A stretch of DNA of 33,023 nt from a bacterium. Lineage in GTDB: Bacteria > Desulfobacterota > Binatia > HRBIN30 > CADEER01. The DNA is taken from assembly GCA_030430165.1 (NCBI GenBank), contig JAUIGL010000073.1, forward strand, positions 1-33,023, in the 5' to 3' direction. Of this stretch, positions 16,637-24,300 are shown piece by piece (within the stretch, counting starts at the first letter, position 1; the number at the start of each line of letters is the position of its first letter). Both the position numbers and the translations under genes were made by a program. Below the pieces are notes generated by a model, which worked only from the letters and a program-made list of their open reading frames with translations, had not been told where the DNA came from and ran no database searches.

Positions 16637-16868
16637 CCGCAGATGGACGCAGATGAACGCTGATGGGTTTACTGGAAGGTGCGCCCGTAGCCAATTTTCG
16701 TGTCCGGAAATGTCCCCCCTCCTTGCCAAGGAGGGGGTTAGGGGGAGGTCACGATCGAGGCAAACAGTCGGGCCAGGCCCCGACCCCCCTGAAGTCCCCC
16801 CTTGGCAAGGGGGGACGATGTTTGCTTCCGGTCATCGGTCGGACTGCGTAGATCTGCGTCGATCTGCG
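16637..16868. repeat. Nested palindromic element: CGCAGAT arms around CCCTCCTTG hairpins
   Basis: The left arm (16637-16667) and right arm (16841-16868) are inverted copies made of 10-base units such as GCAGATGGAC and GCAGATGAAC. Inside are hairpins CTCCTTG/CAAGGAG (about 16719-16735) and CCCCCTTG/CAAGGGGG (about 16796-16813), which are themselves arranged as an inverted pair with the TTAGGGGGAGGTC/GACCCCCCT segments. It fills most of the 319-base gap between receptor 2 and the lipoprotein; no gene was seen in it. Confidence 0.8.
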
Positions 16869-16934
16869 GCTAGCTTTTCTCCGCCCTCCCCAACCGCACT
16901 AGGAACAGTATTGGTTTCGTGAAAGGGTTTGCTG

Positions 16935-18017
16935 ATGACTTCGATTCGTAAGGCAGGACTCGCGCTTCTTCTCGTGCTCTTCGTCGTCGGCTGTAGCGAC
17001 GACGTCACCACGATCACCCCCGAATCGGCGGCAGACCCGCTGGTCGCGGGCCCCTACCCGGTCGGCATCACGCGCATCGAGTTTTTCGACGCGTCGCGCA
17101 ACCGCACCATCCTCACCGAGGTCTGGTACCCGGCCGACGAATCTGCGCGCGGCCAGGATCCCGCTCCGATCGTCTACTACCTGCCGGAGGGGCTCGAATC
17201 CCTCGGCGACAACGCGACCCTCGACCTGGTCGCCGTTCTCGATGCGCCGCTGTCCCCGGACGGCCCCTTTCCCCTGATCGCCTTCTCCCACGGTAACGGC
17301 GGTATCCGCTATCAGAACAACTTCCAGTGCGATCACCTGGCGAGCCACGGCTACGTCGTCGTCGCCCCGGACCATCAGGGCAACACCTTCTTCGAGACCG
17401 ACTCGTCGATCAACCACGTGGTCGAGCGGCCGCTCGACATGATCTACCTGTTCGACACCTTCAGCGAGATGACCACTGAGCCAGGAGGACCGTTCGAAGG
17501 TTGGATCGACACCAGCGTCGGCTACGGCGTGACCGGCCATTCGTTCGGCGCCTACACCTCGATCGCCGCCGCGCTGATGGACGACCGCATCGCCGCCATC
17601 ATGCCGATGGCAGTAGGATCTCCGCTCGGCGACGACTTCACCACTCCGGCGTTCTTCATGCTCGCCGCCGAAGACAAGACCATCGGCGAATCGGGCAACC
17701 AGGGAATTCTCAACTCGTTCGACCAGGCCGAGGGCCCGCGCTTCCTCGTCGAGATTCCCGATGCCGGCCACTATTCCTTCACCTTTGCCTGCCAGATCGG
17801 CTTGCCCGGCCCGTGGAACGGCGACGGCTGCCAAACCGGCACCCGCTTCGAGGACGGCTCCGAATTCGATTTCGTCGACGACCAACGAGTCTGGCGCATG
17901 GTCAACGGCTACTCCGCCGCCCTCTTCGGCCGCTACCTGAACGGCGTCCTCGAATACGAAGAAACCCTGACCACCAACCTCGACCCGGAAATCGCCGACT
18001 TCCAAGCAGATCTCTAG
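16935..18017 (+). CDS. Alpha/beta-hydrolase lipoprotein (PAF-acetylhydrolase-like)
   Basis: The 360-residue protein has a lipoprotein signal L-F-V-V-G-C with Cys20 and Ser21, which predicts outer-membrane anchoring. The mature part is an alpha/beta hydrolase: F-S-H-G-N-G-G near residue 118 (oxyanion region), G-H-S-F-G-A-Y with nucleophile Ser203, Asp247 in A-E-D-K-T and His279 in D-A-G-H-Y. This matches secreted platelet-activating-factor acetylhydrolase or chlorophyllase-like esterases; likely substrate is an ester or lipid outside the inner membrane. ATG 16935 has AAAGGG eight bases before it. The TAG stop forms the left end of hairpin array B, and the next gene is convergent. Confidence 0.88.
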   Translation: MTSIRKAGLALLLVLFVVGCSDDVTTITPESAADPLVAGPYPVGITRIEFFDASRNRTILTEVWYPADESARGQDPAPIVYYLPEGLESLGDNATLDLVAVLDAPLSPDGPFPLIAFSHGNGGIRYQNNFQCDHLASHGYVVVAPDHQGNTFFETDSSINHVVERPLDMIYLFDTFSEMTTEPGGPFEGWIDTSVGYGVTGHSFGAYTSIAAALMDDRIAAIMPMAVGSPLGDDFTTPAFFMLAAEDKTIGESGNQGILNSFDQAEGPRFLVEIPDAGHYSFTFACQIGLPGPWNGDGCQTGTRFEDGSEFDFVDDQRVWRMVNGYSAALFGRYLNGVLEYEETLTTNLDPEIADFQADL

Positions 18018-18320
18018 CCGCGCTCCACGCGGCGTCCCAAGGCGGGCTGCGCCCGCCGTCCCAAACTCGGCTTCGCCTTCGCGTCCCAAGGCGCGCGGCG
18101 CGCGCCGTCCCAAGCGCCTTCGGCGCGGGGTAACCGGTTGCGCCCTTGGGACGCCGCACTAGCGGAGCGACGTGCGGCTTGGGACGGTCGTGCGTGCAGC
18201 ACGCCTTGGGACGGTCGTGTGCAGCACGCCTTGGGACGGTCGCGCGTGCAGCACGCCTTGGGACGGTCGCGCGTGCAGCGCGCCTTGGGACGCCGCGCGC
18301 GGCGCGGCTTGGTGCGGCTA
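18015..18320. repeat. Hairpin array B, mirror-symmetric, stop codon to stop codon
   Basis: Reverse-oriented octamers CGTCCCAA lie at 18033, 18057, 18082 and 18106, then forward TTGGGACG at 18146, 18179, 18205, 18231, 18258 and 18285, with a degenerate one at 18309. Between them are hairpins such as GGCGGGC-TGC-GCCCGCC (18041-18057), GGCGCGC-GGC-GCGCGCC (18090-18106), GCGCC-TTC-GGCGC (18114-18126) and CCGCGC-GCG-GCGCGG (18293-18307). Spacing is 24-27 bases except one of 33. The turning point near 18127-18145 contains AACCGGTT. Both ends supply TAG stop codons, for the lipoprotein (18015-18017) and for the LLM gene (CTA, 18318-18320). The array is homologous to array D in opposite orientation. 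Confidence 0.92.
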
Positions 18321-19457
18321 GGCCGGCAGGCCGATCTTCTTGAGCTTGCGAATCAGACTGCCGAGCTGGAGCATGCTTTTCGGGCCGGCGCCGAAGGCCA
18401 GCGGGCCGATGTTCCAGATGACGACGTGGCGCAAGCCGACCCGGGTGAGCGCCCTCACCTCTTCGACGATCTGGTCGACGCTGCCGGCGAAGGCGGCGTC
18501 GGCGAGCAGCTCGGGGGTCGCCATCTTGCGGCCCTGCTCGAGAATCTCGGGCGGCACTTCCTCGGGAACGAACTGCGGGAAGCCTTCGTAGTCGGCGCCG
18601 AGGGGATGCTCGAGGCCGTGCTTCTTCCACAGCGGACCGGGCAGCAGCAGGGCCATGGCGCCGGTGGCGGGAACCTTCAGCGCCGCCTCCAGGGTCTTGT
18701 GCCGGTCGTCGCCGAGGATGACCTGGATCTGCAGAGCGGGCTCGAAGTGCGACAGATCGCGGCCGGCTTCGGCCGCGGCGGCGCGGATCCTGGCAAGGCC
18801 GTCGGCGTACTCGTCGGGCGTGAACTTGCGCGTCGGGTACCAGCCGTCGCCGTAGCGGCCGGTGAGGCCGAGCATGCGCGGCGCGTGCGAGGCGATCCAG
18901 ATCGGTGGCGGCTTGCCCTGGTAGAGCGGCGTCGCGAACAACGCCTTGTCGAGCTTCCAGTGCTTGCCATCGAAGCTGACCGGCTCGCCGCCGCTCTCCC
19001 ATAACAGGCGAATGATCTGCAGGGCTTCCTCGAGACGACCGACCCGTTGCACGAAGCGCATGCCGTAGGGCTCGACGTTCTCGCGCTCGCCGTTGCCGAT
19101 GCCGAGAATCGCCTTGCCCTTGGTCATGTGATCGAGCGTGACGAACGCCTGCGCCAGAGTAACCGGGTGGCGCCGGTAGGGTTCGGTCACCCCGGTGCCG
19201 ATGCGCACGCCACGATAGCGCGCCGCCATCATCCCCATCATCACGAATGGATCGAGAAACGCGTCGGGCGACGGCACCAGATCCGCCGCCGGCGTCAGCC
19301 CCGGCCCCCACAGCGAACGCGGCACGAAGCTGACGTAGTGGTCGGGCAGGAACAGCGAATCCACTCCCATCAGCTGATACATCCGCATGCTCGCTCGTTC
19401 GAGCGACAACGGCGTCGTACAGTTCGACTCGACCCCAACCGAAAGCCTGTTCGCCAT
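18318..19457 (-). CDS. LLM-class flavin/F420-dependent oxidoreductase
   Basis: The 379-residue protein is a luciferase-like monooxygenase-fold enzyme: S-L-F-L-P-D-H-Y near residue 37, G-T-G-V-T-E-P-Y-R-R-H-P, G-I-G-N-G-E-R-E-N and P-I-W-I-A-S-H-A-P-R-M. Length and motifs fit the F420-linked group that includes phthiodiolone ketoreductase-like and Mer-like enzymes; substrate unknown. ATG 19457 is preceded by GGAGTGGG. The frame stays open upstream into array C, but that stretch is only translated repeat and should not be annotated. It is sandwiched between arrays B (downstream) and C (upstream), and its TAG is the end of array B. Confidence 0.88.
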   Translation of the reverse strand: MANRLSVGVESNCTTPLSLERASMRMYQLMGVDSLFLPDHYVSFVPRSLWGPGLTPAADLVPSPDAFLDPFVMMGMMAARYRGVRIGTGVTEPYRRHPVTLAQAFVTLDHMTKGKAILGIGNGERENVEPYGMRFVQRVGRLEEALQIIRLLWESGGEPVSFDGKHWKLDKALFATPLYQGKPPPIWIASHAPRMLGLTGRYGDGWYPTRKFTPDEYADGLARIRAAAAEAGRDLSHFEPALQIQVILGDDRHKTLEAALKVPATGAMALLLPGPLWKKHGLEHPLGADYEGFPQFVPEEVPPEILEQGRKMATPELLADAAFAGSVDQIVEEVRALTRVGLRHVVIWNIGPLAFGAGPKSMLQLGSLIRKLKKIGLPA

Positions 19458-19467
19458 CCCACTCCAA

Positions 19468-19806
19468 TAGTCGAGCCTTCGGCTCGAGTCCAAAGCTACG
19501 CTCCGCGTAGCGTCCAAAGCCCTTCGACGCCGCGCTCGAAGGGCGGCCAAACGGCGGCTGGCGCCGCCGGTCCAAATGGTGGTCCAGGTCGACCGTCATC
19601 CGCCATTTGGACGCGATGGCGAAGCCGAGCTTTGGCCGCTGCGCGCAGCGCAGCTTTGGACGCCGCGCAGAGCGCGGCCGAACCGGAGTCCCGATTGACC
19701 CGCCCGCCCTTTGGACGCGCCGGCAGGCGCTTTGGACGCAATGGCGCAGCCGAGCTTTGGCCGCTGCGCGCAGCGCAGCTTTGGACGCCGCGCAGAGCGC
19801 GGCTTA
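19468..19806. repeat. Hairpin array C (TTTGGACG variant)
   Basis: The octamer differs from that of arrays A, B and D by one base (TTTGGACG, sometimes TTTGGCCG). Reverse-oriented copies GTCCAAAG occur at 19488 and CGTCCAAAG at 19511, forward ones at 19606, 19631, 19655, 19711 and 19731 and onward. Hairpins: TCGAGCC-TTC-GGCTCGA (19471-19487), CTACGC-TCC-GCGTAG (19496-19510), CCCTTCGA/TCGAAGGG (19520-19543), CGGCGGC-TGGC-GCCGCCG (19552-19569), GCTGCGC-GCA-GCGCAGC (19638-19654) and CCGCGC-AGA-GCGCGG (19663-19677). A TAG at 19468 and the TTA at 19804 (stop of the PLC-like gene) mark the ends. The array is 11 bases from the start codon of the LLM gene. Confidence 0.9.
19606..19803. repeat. 73-bp direct duplication inside array C
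   Basis: Positions 19606-19678 and 19731-19803 are nearly identical over 73 bases, each containing three octamer-hairpin units (GGCGAAGCC or GGCGCAGCC, GCTGCGC-GCA-GCGCAGC, CCGCGC-AGA-GCGCGG). Two differences were counted. This points to recent expansion of a multi-unit block. Confidence 0.9.
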
Positions 19807-20940
19807 CAGGCGGTCCGGGTCTTCGAGGGCGAGGGCGGTGCAGGTTTCGGGGGCGCTGATCGGGTTGCAGCGCACCGGCATTCCGCCCGGCATCTGCACT
19901 GCGTAGCCGGTGCCGAAGTCGGGGTTCTCGACCGGGTAGTCGGTGCTGACGAACTGCGCTCCGCTGGCCAGGGCGACGTCGCGGCGCATGGTGTCGCCGT
20001 CGCGGGCTTCGCGTCCCTCGGGCGAATCGGCGCGGGTGCGCACGATGTAGCCGGCGGCGACCGCCCGCTGGATGCGGTCGAATCCGCCGATCGCGTTGTT
20101 GATCTTCATGAAGCCGGCCTCGGGACTGCCCTCGGGCGAGCTGGTGAAGAGCACGCGACCGCGCAGCGCCGGGTGGCCGTCGACGTAGGCGTCGAGCTTG
20201 CCGCCGCCGTTGTCGAGAGCGAACAACACCTTGCCACGCGCCTGACCGAGGGTCGGCCAGCCGTCCTCGAGCACCGCCTCCTCGAGCGTGTCGCGGTCGC
20301 CGCGCACGTCGTCGGGCGTGATCATCTGCGACTCGGGGAAGACGGAGCGAATCTCGACGTCGAGCAGGTCCAGCTCTTCCGCCCCGATCTGCGGCGGGAC
20401 GAGAAACCCGAGGTCGAGAGGATCCGGAATCTCGTCGTCCTTGGCCTCGATCAGAATGGTGATCGGAACGTGGTGCGGATGCGCGTCGGACCAGCGCTTC
20501 ACGTTCTCCAGGCACTCGATCAACGTGCCGCAGGTGGTTTCGTAATCGACCTCCTGCACGTGAAGGACCTTGAAACCGGGCAGATCCAGCCCCGGAATCA
20601 CCGCGTCGTCGCCCTCGACGACCGTCAGGCCGACCGGGCTCTCGTATAGCCCGCCGTCCGGATCCCAGAAAATGTCGAGCTCGATCTGGCGCACCCCCTG
20701 ACTCTCGAACTGTTCCTCGAGCGGCACGTGCGTGTACTCGAAGGCCTCGGCAGCCTCCTGCCCCAACACGTCGGCCAACAGGCCGAAGAGAACCTCGCCT
20801 GGCTGGATGTGGTAGCTGTTGTGGCTCCCCACCACCTGCATCTCGTTGATCCGCAACGAGTCGGTCGCGTCGTCGTCCGACCCGCAAGCGGAAACCAGCA
20901 ACACCAAAGCAAAACCAAGCAAACGATATCGTAGAAACAT
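19804..20940 (-). CDS. Ca2+-dependent PI-PLC-like lipoprotein
   Basis: The 378-residue protein has a lipoprotein signal (L-L-V-S-A-C, Cys19) and a domain with V-V-G-S-H-N-S-Y-H near residue 37, I-E-L-D-I-F-W-D-P near 87 and K-V-L-H-V. These match the Ca2+-dependent phosphatidylinositol-specific phospholipase C-like family, where the first His and the acidic strand are in the active site. It should cleave phosphodiester bonds of a lipid or glycerophosphodiester at the cell surface; most bacterial members are uncharacterised. The ATG at 20940 is chosen because a GGGGGT site sits just upstream; another in-frame ATG at 20958 would put that site inside the coding region. Its TAA stop is the right end of array C, and array D begins 76 bases upstream of its start. 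Confidence 0.82.
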   Translation of the reverse strand: MFLRYRLLGFALVLLVSACGSDDDATDSLRINEMQVVGSHNSYHIQPGEVLFGLLADVLGQEAAEAFEYTHVPLEEQFESQGVRQIELDIFWDPDGGLYESPVGLTVVEGDDAVIPGLDLPGFKVLHVQEVDYETTCGTLIECLENVKRWSDAHPHHVPITILIEAKDDEIPDPLDLGFLVPPQIGAEELDLLDVEIRSVFPESQMITPDDVRGDRDTLEEAVLEDGWPTLGQARGKVLFALDNGGGKLDAYVDGHPALRGRVLFTSSPEGSPEAGFMKINNAIGGFDRIQRAVAAGYIVRTRADSPEGREARDGDTMRRDVALASGAQFVSTDYPVENPDFGTGYAVQMPGGMPVRCNPISAPETCTALALEDPDRL

Positions 20941-21016
20941 TCGAGACCCCCGGGGCATCCTCTACTCGACCTGCGCAAGCTCGCGCAAGCGCAGAGCCGC
21001 GCAAGCCCGCTCCGCT

Positions 21017-21293
21017 TAGCCGCGCGCCGCGCGGCGTCCCAAGCTGCGCTCTGCGCAGCGTCCCAGGGCGTGCTGCACGCACGACCGTCCCAAGCCGCAC
21101 GTCGCTCCGCTCGTGCGGCGTCCCAGGGGGCCGGCCGAGGAACCCCGCGCCGTCCCCGTCCCCCGAAGCTCGCAGAGCGCAGGGGGAAGGCGCTTGGGAC
21201 GGCGCGCACCAGCGCGACTTGGGACGCAAAGGCGAAGCCGAGTTTGGGACGGCGGGCGAAGCCCGCCTTGGGACGCCGCGCGAAGCGCGGCTA
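21017..21293. repeat. Hairpin array D, mirror-symmetric, inverted homolog of array B
   Basis: Reverse octamers CGTCCCAA/G at 21035, 21059, 21086 and 21119 are followed by forward TTGGGACG at 21194, 21219, 21244 and 21268. Hairpins include CCGCGC-GCC-GCGCGG (21020-21034), GCTGCGC-TCT-GCGCAGC (21043-21059), GCCGCAC/GTGCGGC (21094-21119), GGCGGGC-GAA-GCCCGCC (21251-21267) and CCGCGC-GAA-GCGCGG (21276-21290). It begins with TAG-CCGCGC and ends with GCGCGG-CTA, as array B does. The right half matches the reverse complement of array B's left half, and the left half matches B's right half. The surrounding bases 20941-21016 and 21294-21375 are leader sequence with weaker hairpins. Confidence 0.92.
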
Positions 21294-21375
21294 CGCGAAG
21301 CGCTTGCGTGGCTTTGGACTAGCGCGCAGCGCTCGACTAGCATCCGCCGATGCGGCGAGTCGTCGGAGAGAGATC

Positions 21376-24300
21376 GTGAAGCGGTTGTTGATCGCCAATC
21401 GCGGCGAGATTGCCCTGCGCATTGCCCGCGCGGCGGCCGATCTCGAGGTCGCGACGGTTGGGATCTATTCGTCGGATGATGCGCGCTCGTTGCACGCGCT
21501 GCGGGTCGACCGCGCGGTCGCGCTCGAGGCGAGCGGCGCCGCTGCCTATCTCGACGTCGAGGCGATGGTCGCGATCGCGCGCCAGCAAGGGTGTGACGCG
21601 ATTCATCCGGGGTACGGGTTTCTCAGCGAACGCGCCGAGCTCGCCGCGCGCTGCGAGGATGCCGGGGTCCGTTTCGTCGGTCCGGCTGCGACCACTCTGC
21701 GCGCGCTCGGCGACAAGGTCGCGGCGCGGCGGCTCGCCGAGGAACAAGGCGTTCCCGTCCTGCGCGCCTCGGCGAAGCTGAGTGACGCGGCCGCGGCACG
21801 CGCCCTGTTCGAGAGTCTGCCGGCGGGGTCGGCGATGGTGATCAAGGCGGTGAGCGGCGGCGGCGGACGCGGCATGCGGGCGGTCGGCCGGGTCGAGGAG
21901 ATCGAGCCGGCGATGCAACGCTGCCGATCCGAGGCCGAGAAAGCCTTCGGTTGCGGCGACCTCTACGCCGAGCAGAAACTGATCGGCGCGCGCCACGTCG
22001 AAGTGCAGATCGCTGGCGACGACGGCGGCGCGGTCGTCGCGCTGGGTGAGCGCGACTGCTCGCTGCAGCGGCGCCACCAGAAGATCCTCGAAATCGCGCC
22101 GCCTCCCCATCTCGACCGCGAGATTCGCCGCGCACTGCGCGAGGCAGCGCGCAAGATGGCGCTGGCGCTCGACTACCGCGGCCTGGGGACCTTCGAGTTC
22201 CTGGTCGACGTCGAGCGCGGCGCATTCTACTTCATCGAAGCCAATCCGCGCCTGCAGGTCGAGCATACGGTCACCGAGGAGACCGTCGGAGTCGATCTGG
22301 TTGCCGCGCAGTTGCGCCTCGCCGGCGGCGCCACGCTCGCCGAGCTGGGGCTCGATCGCGAACCCGCGTCGCGCGGATTCGCGATTCAGATGCGAGTCAA
22401 CATGGAGACCCTCGACGCCGACGGCAGCGTGCGGCCGCAGAGCGGAACCCTGACCGCCTTCGACCTCCCAGCCGGAGCCGGCGTGCGCAACGAGACCGCC
22501 GGGTACGTCGGCTACACGCCGAGCCCGAGCTTCGACTCGCTGCTCGCCAAGGTGATCGTCCACAGCGAGGGCGACGACTTCCCATCCGCGCTGCGCAAGA
22601 GCCTGCGCGCCCTGCGCGAGCTCCGCATCGAGGGCATCGCCACCAACCAAGCCCTGCTCGACGCGATCCTGCGCGCTCCCGCCCTGGCCGACTACGCGGT
22701 GCACACCGAGTACATCGACGACAACCTCGCCGGCCTGCTGGCCGAACAGGACAACGCCGGCCGCTCCTTCTTCGGCGACGATCGCCAACGCGATCTCGCC
22801 GGCGCGCGTCTCGACTCTTCCGACCCCCTGGCAGTGCTCCAGCACGGCAAGTCCGCCGGGGCGAGCTCGACCACGGCGCTCGCCAGCACAGACCTGCCGC
22901 CGGGCGCCGTGCTTGCACCGGTCCAGGGAACGGTGGTCGCAGTCGCGGTAGAGCTCGGCGCCACGGTCGCCGCCGGCGAGGAGCTGCTCGTCCTCGAAGC
23001 GATGAAGATGGAGCACGTCGTCGCCGCCCCCTGCGGCGGCGCCGTCAGCGAGATCGCGGTCGGCGCCGGCGACACCGTGTTCGAAGGGCACCTGCTGGTT
23101 CGCATCGAGCCGGGCGACGACCAGGCCGCGGTCGAGCAAGACACCGAAGACATCGACCTCGACCGAATCCGGCCCGACCTCGCCGAGGCGATCGAGCGCC
23201 ACGCCGTCGGACTCGACGCGGCGCGCCCCGAATCGGTGGCGCGGCGGCGCAAGACCGGCCACCGCACCACGCGCGAGAACATCGCCGATCTCTGCGACGA
23301 CGACTCCTTCGTCGAATACGGCGCTCTCGTCCTGGCGGCACAGCGACGGCGCCGATCCAACGAAGAGCTGATCGCCAAGACTCCGGCCGACGGCTTGGTC
23401 GCCGGCATCGGCAGCATCAACGGCGAGTGGTTCGACCCGTCGACCGCGCAGTGCGCGGTTCTGTCGTACGACTACACCGTCCTCGCCGGCACCCAGGGTC
23501 TGCAGAACCACCGCAAGAAGGACCGCATGTTCGAGCTGGCGGCCGAGCGCAAGCTGCCGGTCGTGCTCTTCGCCGAAGGCGGCGGCGGGCGGCCCGGCGA
23601 CACCGACGGCTACGGCGTCACCGGCCTCGACTGCCTCGCCTTCCAGCTCTTCGCCGAGCTCAACGGACAGGTACCGACGGTCGGCATCACCACCGGGCGC
23701 TGCTTCGCCGGCAACGCCGCGCTGCTCGGCTGTTGCGACGTCGTCATCGCCACCGAGGGTTCCAACATCGGCATGGGCGGACCGGCGATGGTCGAAGGCG
23801 GCGGGCTCGGCGTCTTCCGTCCGGAAGAGATCGGTCCGATGGCGGTGCAACTCGCCAACGGCGTGGTCGATCTGCCGGTCGCCGACGAGGCCGAAGCGGT
23901 TGCCGTCGCCAAGCGCTACCTTTCGTACTTCCAGGGCTCGCTGGCGGAATGGAGCGCACCCGACCAGCGCCGCCTGCGCCACGTCATTCCGGAGAACCGC
24001 CTGCGCATCTACGACATCCGCAGCGCGATCGAGGTTCTCGCCGACGAGGGCTCGGTGCTCGAGCTACGCCGGGACTTCGGCAAGGGGATGGTGACGTCGC
24101 TGATCCGCATCGAAGGCGCGCCGCTCGGCATCGTCGCCAACAACCCGACCCATCTCGCCGGCGCGATCGACAGCGACGGCGCCGACAAGGCTGCCCGCTT
24201 CATGCAACTGTGCGACGCCTTCGGTCTGCCGCTCCTGTTTCTCTGCGACACTCCCGGCATCATGGTCGGCCCCGAGGTCGAGAAGACCGCGCTGGTGCGC

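Noticed and set aside
18015..18320. Possible CRISPR array in the regularly spaced octamers
   Set aside because: The constant piece is only 8 bases, the variable pieces are self-complementary hairpins, orientation flips in the middle, and no cas gene is nearby.
18138..19004. Plus-strand open frame across array B into the LLM gene
   Set aside because: Its first part is translated octamer repeat (L-G-R and H-A-L-G-R words) and the rest is antisense to the LLM gene.
18015..21293. Composite transposon made of arrays B and D with two cargo genes
   Set aside because: The inverted arrays do bracket two genes, but there is no transposase, no target duplication was seen, and array C in the middle and array A elsewhere show that the arrays spread on their own.
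21337..23982. Long minus-strand open frame over the carboxylase gene
   Set aside because: It covers the well-supported carboxylase coding region and shows no domain or start signal.
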